33,939 nucleotides of DNA, taken from Hyphomicrobiales bacterium (GTDB taxonomy: Bacteria; Pseudomonadota; Alphaproteobacteria; Rhizobiales; Rhizobiaceae). The DNA is taken from NCBI GenBank assembly GCA_900472605.1, contig UCJD01000069.1, positions 1 to 33,939 of the forward strand, written 5' to 3'. This document shows positions 14,130-22,088 of this stretch, piece after piece; position 1 is the first letter of the stretch; every line of letters begins with the position of its first letter. The notes under the pieces are model-generated. The model worked only from the letters and a program-made list of their open reading frames with translations, did not search any database and was not told the DNA's origin. A program made the position numbers and the translations under genes.

Positions 14130-15949
14130 GCAACGGACCTGCGTTCGACATCGCTTCTCTACACGCATTCTACGCCGCCGGTGGCACTGCCGCCGAGATC
14201 ATCGATCAGGTTTTCGCGAGGATCACCGCCGTCAATGATCCCGGCATTTTCCTTCATCTCGCAGACCGCCAGTCGCTGGTGGCGGAGGCGGCCAATCTTG
14301 GCGCGTTCGATCCGGTGACGAAGCCACTCTGGGGCATTCCCTTCGCCGTGAAGGATAATATCGACGTGGCCGGAATGCCCACGACCGCCGCCTGCCCTGA
14401 CTATGCCTATGACGCTATCAAGGACGCGACAGTCGTACGGTTGCTCAGGGAAGCCGGAGCGCTTGCGATCGGCAAGACCAATCTCGATCAGTTTGCGACG
14501 GGCCTCGTTGGCGTCCGATCGCCGTATCCGATCCCGCGCAACGCGATCGATCCGACGCTTGTGCCGGGCGGATCGAGCTCCGGATCGGCGGTGGCGACGG
14601 CGCAGGGGATCGTCAGCTTCGCGCTCGGGACGGACACCGCCGGTTCCGGCCGCATTCCGGCAGGTCTCAACAACATCGTCGGGCTGAAGCCGAGCGTCGG
14701 TGCGCTGTCGACAACGGGCGTCATTCCCGCCTGCCGGACGCTCGACTGCGTGTCGATCTTCGCGCTGTCCGTCGATGACGCCTGGCGCGTCTTCAGCGTC
14801 GCCGCCCGAGAGGATAGCGAGGACGCCTACTCACGCACGGTGCCTACGACGGGCTATGGGCGTTTGCCGCCGGTACTGACGATCGGTGTGCCCGCGAAGG
14901 CGGATCTGCGCTTCTTCGGCGACGCTGTCATGGCGACCTCTTATGAGGATGCGCTCGATATGCTTCGGGGCCTTGGTCATCGGATCGTCGAAGTGCCGTT
15001 CGGCGATTTCTACGATGTCGCCAACCTGCTCTACGAGGGCGCCTGGGTGGCGGAGCGCTATGCGGCGGTGAAAGACTTCTTCGATACGAGTGAAGCAAGC
15101 TTCCATCCGGTTACCCGCAAGATCTACGGCGCGGCCAAGACGCTGACGGCGGCGGATGCCTTCAACGGGCTCTATGCGCTGCAGGCGATGAAGCGGAAAC
15201 TCTCGTCCATTATCGCGTCCGTCGATCTCTTTTGCGTGCCGACGGCTCCGAGCCACTACACGCTTGCCGATCTTGCCGCTGAGCCGATCCGCGAGAATTC
15301 ACGGTTGGGGACCTATACCAACTTCGTCAACCTGCTGGATATGTGTGGTATCGCCGTTCCCACCGGCAAACGCTCCGACGGCCTGCCGGCGAGCGTTACG
15401 CTGTTGGCGCCCTTCGGCCGGGATGGGCTGACGGCGTCGCTCGCGCGCGACATCCACAGTGTCTCCGGCGTGACGCTCGGCGCCACCGGTTGGCCGCTGC
15501 CGAGTTCAGGACGACAGGATCCGCAGACCGAGCCCGGGATCGATATCGTCGTGGTTGGGGCACACCTTTCGGGCATGCCGCTCAACGGTCAGCTTCGCGA
15601 ACTCGATGCGCGCTTCGTGCGCGAGGCGCGGACGACGGATGCTTACCGTCTCTATGCGCTCGCCGGCCAGGTGCCTGCAAAACCAGGGCTTATTCGTGTC
15701 GAGCCGGGTGCGGGAGGTCCAATCGATGTGGAAGTGTGGCGGTTGATGCCGGATGCCTTCGGCCGCTTCGTGGCCGCAATCCCCTCGCCGCTCGGGATCG
15801 GCAGCATTTCGCTATCGGACGGAACCGCGGCGAAGGGGTTTCTGGTCGAGGCGGCTGCTATCTCCGGCGCTGACGACATCACCGCCTATGGCGGTTGGCG
15901 CAGTTATGTCGAAGCGGGATCGCAGCAGAAGATCGGCGGCGCGCGATGA
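14126..15949 (+). CDS. atzF: Allophanate hydrolase AtzF
   Basis: Final enzyme of the pathway. It deaminates allophanate, leading to two ammonia and two CO2. 607 residues, matching the roughly 605 of AtzF. The amidase-signature domain (about 1-445) has the Ser-cisSer-Lys triad K76 (FAVKDNID), S150 (PGGSSSGSA) and S174 (TDTAGSGRIPAG), spaced exactly as K91, S165 and S189 of the Pseudomonas enzyme. The C-terminal domain (about 465-600) includes GIDIVVVGAHLSGMPLN and the VEPGAGGPIDVEVWRL segment. There is no biotin carboxylase, so this is not the DUR1,2 urea amidolyase route. The start overlaps the cupin stop by four bases. Last gene of the operon, convergent with the MBL-fold gene 21 bases away. 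No atzE, atzG or atzH is present. Confidence 0.93.
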   Translation: MSNGPAFDIASLHAFYAAGGTAAEIIDQVFARITAVNDPGIFLHLADRQSLVAEAANLGAFDPVTKPLWGIPFAVKDNIDVAGMPTTAACPDYAYDAIKDATVVRLLREAGALAIGKTNLDQFATGLVGVRSPYPIPRNAIDPTLVPGGSSSGSAVATAQGIVSFALGTDTAGSGRIPAGLNNIVGLKPSVGALSTTGVIPACRTLDCVSIFALSVDDAWRVFSVAAREDSEDAYSRTVPTTGYGRLPPVLTIGVPAKADLRFFGDAVMATSYEDALDMLRGLGHRIVEVPFGDFYDVANLLYEGAWVAERYAAVKDFFDTSEASFHPVTRKIYGAAKTLTAADAFNGLYALQAMKRKLSSIIASVDLFCVPTAPSHYTLADLAAEPIRENSRLGTYTNFVNLLDMCGIAVPTGKRSDGLPASVTLLAPFGRDGLTASLARDIHSVSGVTLGATGWPLPSSGRQDPQTEPGIDIVVVGAHLSGMPLNGQLRELDARFVREARTTDAYRLYALAGQVPAKPGLIRVEPGAGGPIDVEVWRLMPDAFGRFVAAIPSPLGIGSISLSDGTAAKGFLVEAAAISGADDITAYGGWRSYVEAGSQQKIGGAR

Positions 15950-15970
15950 TGTTGGGGGCCAGTCTCCGCG

Positions 15971-16792
15971 CTACAGGCTTTCCAGCTCGACCTCGAAGCT
16001 CATCTGGTCGTAGGCCGGGACGACGTGATCGGGTGTCTCGGCCATGACGGTGTCGTAGTCAAGCGGCGTGTGCATGTGGGTCAGGATGGCGCGCTTCGGC
16101 TGCAAACGGCCGATCCATTCCAGCGACTGCTCCAGCGACAGATGGCTCGGGTGGTAGCGGTATTGCAGCGCATCGATGATCAACACATCGAGGCCCTGCA
16201 GCTTCGGCACGGTTTCGGGCGGGAAATCGCTGATATCGCTGCAATAAGCAACGTCGCCGATCCGAAATCCGAGCGAGGTGATGTCGCCGTGCTGCTGCAC
16301 GTGCGGACGCAGCGAGATCGCGCCGCCGGCGCCGGTCACATGAACAGGCACGTCGAGATCGCGGATCACCCTTGCTTCGACGATCGGCGGATAGTTGCTT
16401 CCTTCAGGCGTTTCCAGGCAATAGCCGAAGCCTTGGCGAATGCGGTCCATGGTCGTTTCGTCGGCGTAGATCGGCACCCGCTGCTGCGCGCCGAAATAAT
16501 AGCCGCGCAGGTCGTCCAGCCCGTGGATGTGATCGGCGTGCGGATGCGTGTACATCACCGCATCGATACGCCCGACCCCGGCTGATATCATCTGCTCGCG
16601 AAAATCCGGTCCGGTGTCGATGACCACGGTGGTGACGCCGCCATTGTCATCATATTGCTGGATCATGAAGGAGGCGCGGGTACGCCGGTTCTTCGGATTG
16701 TCGGGGTTGCAGGCGCCCCAGTCGCCGGTGATGCGCGGAACGCCTGGAGACGACGAGCAGCCGAGAATGGTGAACCGCCGTCTGTAGCCCAC
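15971..16792 (-). CDS. MBL-fold metallo-hydrolase, PhnP-like
   Basis: 273-residue metallo-beta-lactamase-fold hydrolase. Metal ligands are seen in THPHADHIHG (H83, H85, D87, H88). The insertion typical of the PhnP / cyclic phosphodiesterase branch is present (GACNPDNPKNRRTRAS, about 26-41), with AYCSDISDF and LTHMHTPLDY further on. A phosphodiesterase function is suggested by family, but substrate is unknown. The GTG at 16792 lies four bases beyond the tatD stop and has GAGG ten bases upstream. The longer frame would overlap tatD and lacks homology. It follows metG and tatD and is probably cotranscribed with them. Confidence 0.85.
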   Translation of the reverse strand: MGYRRRFTILGCSSSPGVPRITGDWGACNPDNPKNRRTRASFMIQQYDDNGGVTTVVIDTGPDFREQMISAGVGRIDAVMYTHPHADHIHGLDDLRGYYFGAQQRVPIYADETTMDRIRQGFGYCLETPEGSNYPPIVEARVIRDLDVPVHVTGAGGAISLRPHVQQHGDITSLGFRIGDVAYCSDISDFPPETVPKLQGLDVLIIDALQYRYHPSHLSLEQSLEWIGRLQPKRAILTHMHTPLDYDTVMAETPDHVVPAYDQMSFEVELESL

Positions 16793-16796
16793 CGTA

Positions 16797-17579
16797 TCAG
16801 ATCCTCGGCATCTTGGAGAAGCAGCGGAAGGCATTGTCCGTCGTGATCGCGGCCATCTCGGCGTAGCTCAAGCCAAGCGTCTCGGCCAAGACTTCGGCCG
16901 TGTTGACGACATAGGACGGCTCGTTGCGCTTGCCGCGCCAGCGCTTCGGCGCGAGATAAGGCGCGTCGGTTTCGACCAGCAGGCGATCATGCGGGATGGT
17001 GGCGGCGATGTCGCGCAGCTCCTGCGACTTCGGGAAGGTCAGGATGCCGGAGAAGGAGATGTAGCCACCGAGCTCGACGCCCGTGCGTGCCAGATCGGCA
17101 CCCGCCGAGAAGCAGTGCAGGATGAAGGGGAAAGCACCCTTCCCTGTTTCCTCGGTGAGGATCGCGGCCATGTCCTCGTCGGCGCTGCGGCTGTGAATGA
17201 CCAGCGGCAGCTTCGTTTCACGGGCAGCCTCGATGTGGCGCAGGAGACCGGTCTTCTGGTCCTCAGGCTTCTGCGTGTCGTAGAAGTAATCGAGGCCGGC
17301 CTCGCCGATTGCGACGACCTTCTCATGCGCGTTGGCGAGCCGGATCAGTTCCTCGGCCGGGATATCGAGTTCTTCGTCGGCATTGTTCGGATGCGTGCCG
17401 ACGGAGCAGAACACCGAGGGGTATTTCCCTGTGATCGCAAGCAGGGTGTCCAGCTTGCGCACACGCGTGGAGATCGTCACCATCTGCTTGACACCGGCGT
17501 CATGGGCGCGCCTGACGATCTCGTCGCGCTCCGCCTCGAAGTCGGCGAAATCGAGATGGCAATGCGTATCGATCAGCAT
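16797..17579 (-). CDS. tatD: TatD-family metal-dependent DNase
   Basis: 260-residue TIM-barrel hydrolase of the TatD/YcfH family, a 3'-5' exonuclease in characterised members. Metal ligands are visible in the opening HCHLDF, in IGEAGLDYFYD, in LVIHSRSAD, in LHCFSAG and in LVETDAPYLAP. The ATG at 17579 is chosen because MLIDTHCHLDF is the canonical N-terminus; the longer frame reads into metG. It lies 7 bases after the metG stop, in the common metG-tatD arrangement. Confidence 0.92.
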   Translation of the reverse strand: MLIDTHCHLDFADFEAERDEIVRRAHDAGVKQMVTISTRVRKLDTLLAITGKYPSVFCSVGTHPNNADEELDIPAEELIRLANAHEKVVAIGEAGLDYFYDTQKPEDQKTGLLRHIEAARETKLPLVIHSRSADEDMAAILTEETGKGAFPFILHCFSAGADLARTGVELGGYISFSGILTFPKSQELRDIAATIPHDRLLVETDAPYLAPKRWRGKRNEPSYVVNTAEVLAETLGLSYAEMAAITTDNAFRCFSKMPRI

Positions 17580-17586
17580 CTCGGCC

Positions 17587-19137
17587 TCACGCTTCCGGCG
17601 CGACGTAGCGCGGGAAGACCGGCGTCGGCGCTTCCAGCGGCGTGCCGGAGACCAGACGGCCTGCTTCGCCGAGTGCCTGGAAGTCGCGCTTGTCGGGAGC
17701 CGCCGCAACGAGGTCGAGCAGCTTGGCCGCCGATTCCGGCACGAACGGCTGCAGCATGATGGCGAGCTGGCGAACGACCTCGGCCGTCACGTAAAGCACG
17801 GTGGCCATGCGATCGGGATCGGTCTTTTTCAGCGCCCACGGCTGCTGGCCGGCGAAATAGCGGTCGGTCTCCGACACGACAGCGATGATCGATGCCAGCG
17901 CGCGGTGAATAAGCTGCTGGTTCATGTCGTCGCGCGTCGAAGCGAGCAGCGCGTCTGCGGCCGCAAGCATCGCCTTGTCCTCGTCGGTCAGCGGGCCGCA
18001 GACCGGGACCTGGCCGTCGCAGTTCTTGGCGATCATCGACAGCGAGCGGCTGGCGAGGTTGCCGATGCCGTTGGCGAGATCGGCATTGATGCGCTGGCCG
18101 ATCGCTTCCTCGCTATAGCTCCCGTCCTGGCCGAAGGACACTTCGCGCAGGAAGAAGTAGCGCACCTGGTCGAGACCGAAGTGATTGACGAGATTGACCG
18201 GGTCGACCACGTTGCCGAGCGACTTCGACATCTTCTCGCCCTTGTTGAGCAGGAAGCCGTGGGCGAAGACGCGCTTGGGCAGCGGCAGCTTTGCCGACAT
18301 CAGGAAGGCAGGCCAATAGACGGCGTGGAAGCGGATGATGTCCTTGCCGATGATGTGGACGTCGGCCGGCCAATACTTGGCGCGCGGGCCGTTCCTGTCC
18401 TCGAGGTAACCGGTGGCGGTGAGATAATTGGTCAACGCGTCGACCCAGACATACATGACGTGTTCTGGATCGTTCGGCACCTTGATGCCCCAGTCGAAGG
18501 TCGTACGCGAAATCGACAGGTCGCGAAGACCCGACTTGACGAAGGCGATGATCTCGTTGCGGCGCTCCGCCGGGCCGATGAATTCAGGATCGGATTCGTA
18601 GAGCGCCAGCAGCTTGTCCTGGTACTCGGAAAGCTTGAAGAAGTAGCTTGCCTCTTCCACCCATTCGACGGGCGTGCCCTGCGGTCCGTAGCGCACGCCG
18701 TCGGCGCGCAGCTCGGTCTCGTTTTCCTGGTAATAGGCTTCGTCGCGCACAGAGTACCAGCCGGCGTAGCTGTCCTTGTAGATGTCGCCGGCGTCGGCCA
18801 TCAGGTTCCAGATGTTCTTCGACGTCTCGTGGTGCCGCGCCTGCGTGGTGCGGATGAAGTCGTCGTTCGAGGCGTTGAGCAGCTTTGCCATCGCCTGGAA
18901 TTCACCGGAATTGCGGTCGGCGAGTTCCTGCGCGGTGATGCCTTCGGCGCGCGCCGTCTGCTGCATCTTCTGGCCGTGCTCGTCGGTGCCGGTCAGGAAG
19001 AACACGTCCTTGCCGTCGAGACGCTGGTAGCGCGCCATGGCATCCGTCGCGATCAGCTCGTAGGCGTGGCCGATATGCGGCTTGCCGTTCGGGTAGGAAA
19101 TCGCGGTGGTGATATAGAAGGGTGTCTTGTCTGTCAT
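17587..19137 (-). CDS. metG: Methionyl-tRNA synthetase
   Basis: Class I aminoacyl-tRNA synthetase that charges tRNA-Met. 516 residues from the preferred ATG at 19137. The HIGH signature is at 21-24, and KMSKS (in GEKMSKSLGN) at 302-306. Tryptophan-rich stretches such as YVWVDALTNYLT and the C-terminal helical anticodon-binding region fit the family. The zinc-knuckle cysteines of the E. coli type are absent, and no C-terminal dimerisation domain is fused, as in the shorter alphaproteobacterial form. An in-frame ATG at 19146 would add three residues (MAA) but has a poorer ribosome site. Confidence 0.96.
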   Translation of the reverse strand: MTDKTPFYITTAISYPNGKPHIGHAYELIATDAMARYQRLDGKDVFFLTGTDEHGQKMQQTARAEGITAQELADRNSGEFQAMAKLLNASNDDFIRTTQARHHETSKNIWNLMADAGDIYKDSYAGWYSVRDEAYYQENETELRADGVRYGPQGTPVEWVEEASYFFKLSEYQDKLLALYESDPEFIGPAERRNEIIAFVKSGLRDLSISRTTFDWGIKVPNDPEHVMYVWVDALTNYLTATGYLEDRNGPRAKYWPADVHIIGKDIIRFHAVYWPAFLMSAKLPLPKRVFAHGFLLNKGEKMSKSLGNVVDPVNLVNHFGLDQVRYFFLREVSFGQDGSYSEEAIGQRINADLANGIGNLASRSLSMIAKNCDGQVPVCGPLTDEDKAMLAAADALLASTRDDMNQQLIHRALASIIAVVSETDRYFAGQQPWALKKTDPDRMATVLYVTAEVVRQLAIMLQPFVPESAAKLLDLVAAAPDKRDFQALGEAGRLVSGTPLEAPTPVFPRYVAPEA

Positions 19138-19370
19138 GGCGGCCATTCTCGTGCGGCTTATTCTTTGAAATCTATACGCCGCTCCTTAGCGCATGTGGCG
19201 GCGAAGCGAAACAGTAAGTTTGGAAAGCTACGCCTCCAGCCTATAGCAGCGCAATCTTCATGATCGGCGCCTGCTTGACTCGTTTTTTCCCGCATTCTAC
19301 CCAAGAGGACCATTGAACAGGGTTCAGCAAACGTGACATCAGCCGCCCCCCGCGCCCCCCGCTACCACGT

Positions 19371-19415
19371 AGGCTTGTTTCATGCGGGCTTGCTTCATGC
19401 AGGCTTGGGGCCCGC
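19371..19415. repeat. Three tandem 15-bp units upstream of the TauE gene
   Basis: AGGCTTGTTTCATGC (19371-19385) and GGGCTTGCTTCATGC (19386-19400) differ at two positions. A third, more diverged unit AGGCTTGGGGCCCGC (19401-19415) follows directly. The array ends 6 bases before the start codon and replaces any good ribosome site, so copy number could affect translation. Confidence 0.7.
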
Positions 19416-19421
19416 GATTTG

Positions 19422-20216
19422 ATGCTTTCCCATTTCGATCCGCTTTATTCGCTCTCGGGTTTCTTCGTTGGCGCGCTTGTCGGCATCACCGGTGTCGGTG
19501 GTGGCTCGCTGATGACGCCTCTGCTCGTTTTGTTGTTCGGCGTTCATCCGGCGACGGCCGTCGGGACCGACCTGCTCTACGCGGCTGTAACCAAGAGCGC
19601 CGGCACCGCGGTTCACGGGATGCATGGACGCATCAACTGGAGGATCGTCGGCTGTCTTGCCGCCGGCAGCGTTCCGGCTGCCCTTATCATGCTGTGGCTT
19701 CTATCAGGCGTCGACCGTAAGAGCATCGAAGTCGCCCATACGATCACGACGGCGCTTGGCTGGCTGCTCGTCATGACGGCCTTCATGCTGGTGTTTCGCA
19801 AACAGGTACTGGCCTTCGCGCAGCGCTCGATGGGCGAGCGGCGGTCGCTGCGACCGGCAACGCTTGGCATTCTCACAGTCGTGCTCGGGCTGGCACTCGG
19901 TATCCTGGTGACATTGACGTCGGTCGGCGCGGGCGCGCTTGGTGTGACCATCCTGCTGGTACTTTATCCGCGGCTCGATGTGCGCGAGATTGTCGGCTCC
20001 GACATCGTCCACGCCGTGCCGCTGACGCTGATCGGCGGCATGGGCTACTGGATGATCGGCGAGATCGACTGGTTCATGCTTGCGGCACTGCTCGTCGGCT
20101 CGATCCCCGGCATCATCGCCGGTAGCCTGCTGGCGCCGAAGCTGCATGAGCGCACCATCCGCCTAGTGCTGGCAGGGACGCTCGCGATCGTCGCCTACAA
20201 GCTTCTGACCTCTTGA
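19422..20216 (+). CDS. TauE/SafE-family sulfite or sulfonate exporter
   Basis: 264-residue integral membrane protein, about eight hydrophobic segments arranged as two halves of the TauE repeat (first half with FFVGALVGITGVGGGSLMTP and the second with LGILVTLTSVGAGALGVTI). Members export sulfite, sulfoacetate or related anions. The ATG at 19422 is preferred; a TTG three bases earlier is equally in frame. The ribosome site is poor, and the tandem repeat at 19371-19415 sits where one would be expected. It is the only plus-strand gene inside a run of minus-strand core genes, suggesting insertion between holB and metG. Confidence 0.88.
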   Translation: MLSHFDPLYSLSGFFVGALVGITGVGGGSLMTPLLVLLFGVHPATAVGTDLLYAAVTKSAGTAVHGMHGRINWRIVGCLAAGSVPAALIMLWLLSGVDRKSIEVAHTITTALGWLLVMTAFMLVFRKQVLAFAQRSMGERRSLRPATLGILTVVLGLALGILVTLTSVGAGALGVTILLVLYPRLDVREIVGSDIVHAVPLTLIGGMGYWMIGEIDWFMLAALLVGSIPGIIAGSLLAPKLHERTIRLVLAGTLAIVAYKLLTS

Positions 20217-20237
20217 TCACCGAAATGCCGGATCAAG
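20212..20237. terminator. Hairpin between convergent tauE-like and holB genes
   Basis: CTTGATC at 20212-20218 and GATCAAG at 20231-20237 are perfect complements around a 12-base loop, and overlap both stop codons. There is no T-tract on either side, so a role as bidirectional terminator is only suggested by position. Confidence 0.25.
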
Positions 20238-21258
20238 GTCCGGGCTGCTTGATATCGCCGAGAATGCTCAGAATAGTCTGCTTGCGGTCGAGATTGTAGG
20301 CGTCTGAGACCGTCAGGCGCTCGACGATATCGCTATGCAGCCGCGACAGACGTTCGGCCTGGGCCACCTGCCCCGCCATCGCCGCCGCCTTCGCCTTGGC
20401 CATCAGGTCGTCGCCGAGATGGCTTGCGAAGAACTCGAAGATCGTGTCGCTTTCCTTGCCCGCCAGCGCGTCGGCAAGACGGTGCATGGCCTTGCGCGAT
20501 GACGCCCCCTGCAGGGTCAGCACATCGTTGTAGGCCGAAATGATCTCGCCCCCCCCGTAATTCACCAGCTTCAGCGCTTCACCGACACTGCCATTGGCTG
20601 ATGCCAGCAGCGACGGGTCGTCAGTGTTTACACCGAGATGACCCAGAGCCGAGCGCAGCGCATCGTCACCGAGCGGCGACAGCTTGAGCGGCAGGCAACG
20701 GGAGCGGATGGTGGGCAGGAGTTTGCCGGGCGCATGCGAGATCAACAGGAACAGCGCGCGCTTCGGCGGCTCCTCGAGGATCTTCAGGATGGCGTTGGCA
20801 GCACTGCGGTTCATGTCGTCGGCGGGATCGATGATGACGATGCGCCAGTTGCCGGTGCCCGATGTCTGCGAGAAGAAGCGGCCGGCGCGGCGCACCTCGT
20901 CGACGGTGATCGCCGATTTCACCTTGCCGGTCTTCTCATCCACCGGGCGGGCCAGATGCAGCAGGTTGTGAGAGGCGCCGGAGTTGATCTGGCGGCTGAC
21001 AGGGGAATTCGGGTCGGGATCGGCAAGCACATCCGGTGCGCGCTCGGGATCCGGATGCGACAGGACGTGATTGGCGAAACGGAAGGCGAGCGTCGCCTTT
21101 CCGATCCCCGACGGCCCTTCCATCAGCAGGGCATGGTGTCCCTTGCCCGAACGGTAGGACTGCGCGAGGAAGGCCTCGGCGTCCTCATGCCCGAACAGCT
21201 TGGTGTTTTCAGGCGGCCAGATCGCGCCGTCGAGAAGGCTCGGATGTTCCTCACTCAT
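20233..21258 (-). CDS. holB: DNA polymerase III subunit delta-prime
   Basis: 341-residue clamp-loader subunit. It shows a P-loop-like GPSGIGKATLAFRF, then VRRAGRFFSQTSGTGNWRIVIID, the NRSAANAILKILEEPP block typical of delta-prime/tau proteins, and RSRCLPLKLSPL. The zinc-module cysteines of E. coli delta-prime are not apparent, as is common in alphaproteobacteria. The ATG at 21258 lies inside the end of tmk (ATGAGTGA, 8-base overlap), a strong sign of translational coupling. A GTG at 21267 is an alternative start. Confidence 0.92.
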   Translation of the reverse strand: MSEEHPSLLDGAIWPPENTKLFGHEDAEAFLAQSYRSGKGHHALLMEGPSGIGKATLAFRFANHVLSHPDPERAPDVLADPDPNSPVSRQINSGASHNLLHLARPVDEKTGKVKSAITVDEVRRAGRFFSQTSGTGNWRIVIIDPADDMNRSAANAILKILEEPPKRALFLLISHAPGKLLPTIRSRCLPLKLSPLGDDALRSALGHLGVNTDDPSLLASANGSVGEALKLVNYGGGEIISAYNDVLTLQGASSRKAMHRLADALAGKESDTIFEFFASHLGDDLMAKAKAAAMAGQVAQAERLSRLHSDIVERLTVSDAYNLDRKQTILSILGDIKQPGP

Positions 21259-21946
21259 CGATATCACTCATCACCGGCTCGCCGACCTTCAGCGCGTCTG
21301 GCGGCGCCAGCAACTGGCCGACGATCGAGACGATCTCCGCTGCGATCGCCTCCTCGCTCTGCATGGCGTTCACCACGTGGCAGCGCTCGGGCTCGCGCGA
21401 GGCTATGTCGAGGAAGGCTTCACGGCGCTTCTCGTGGGTTTCGATCTCTTCCTTCTCGAAGCGGTCGGGTGCCACGTCACCGGCGGCGCCCCGGCGCTTG
21501 GCGCGCTCAAGGCCGGCCTTGGCCGGAAGGTCGAGCACCAGCGTGCAATCGGGAACGACGCCGTCGATCGCAACGCGTTGCAGCGTCTCGATGAAATCCG
21601 GCTCCAAGTTGCCCGTCACGCCCTGATAGACGCGCGAGGAATCCATGAAGCGATCGCAGAGCACGACCTTGCCCTGAGCAAGTGCCGGACGGATGATCTC
21701 TTCGACATGGTCGTTGCGGGCGGCGGCGAAGAGAATCGCCTCCATGCGCGTACCGAAGGATTCGGCCGCACCCGAGAGCAGCACATGGCGCACGGCTTCC
21801 GCCCCCGGCGAACCGCCCGGCTCGCGCGTCAGCACGAACTCATGGCCCCTGGCGCGCAAGGCATCTGCCAGCCGACGGATCTGGGTGGACTTACCAGCAC
21901 CCTCACCGCCTTCAAACGTAACGAACAATCCGGTAGCGGATGACAA
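21251..21946 (-). CDS. tmk: Thymidylate kinase (TTG start)
   Basis: Phosphorylates dTMP to dTDP. 231 residues. P-loop GGEGAGKST is near 13-21, LTREPGGSPGAEAVR and DRFMDSSRVYQG are the conserved dTMP-binding and DR-(Y/F/M) motifs, and the LID-type region lies around LERAKRRGAAGDVAPDRFE. There is no ATG before the P-loop in this frame that keeps the conserved N-terminus. Two adjacent TTG codons (21949 and 21946) follow an AGGAA ribosome site at 21958-21954, and the second has the better 7-base spacing. The open frame extends far upstream, but that part has no tmk character. Confidence 0.9.
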   Translation of the reverse strand: MSSATGLFVTFEGGEGAGKSTQIRRLADALRARGHEFVLTREPGGSPGAEAVRHVLLSGAAESFGTRMEAILFAAARNDHVEEIIRPALAQGKVVLCDRFMDSSRVYQGVTGNLEPDFIETLQRVAIDGVVPDCTLVLDLPAKAGLERAKRRGAAGDVAPDRFEKEEIETHEKRREAFLDIASREPERCHVVNAMQSEEAIAAEIVSIVGQLLAPPDALKVGEPVMSDIDE

Positions 21947-22088
21947 CAATATGTTCCTGCGATCTTGGCCTGCACTCAATCGGTGCCAGCGGCACCTCGT
22001 CCGTACATCTAGCCGAAGATGACGGCGAGCGGAACCGCTTCGCGTCGATCTCTCGGCTTTGTCACAAGGTGAAGCGCGACTATGGCGA

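Noticed and set aside
14126..15949. Reading the last operon gene as a glutamyl-tRNA amidotransferase A subunit (GatA)
   Set aside because: The length (607), the extra C-terminal domain and the exact spacing of the triad match AtzF.
17332..19263. 643-codon open frame on the plus strand opposite metG and tatD
   Set aside because: It is antisense to two clear core genes, lacks a ribosome site and recognisable domains, and is explained by GC-rich codon bias leaving the opposite strand open.
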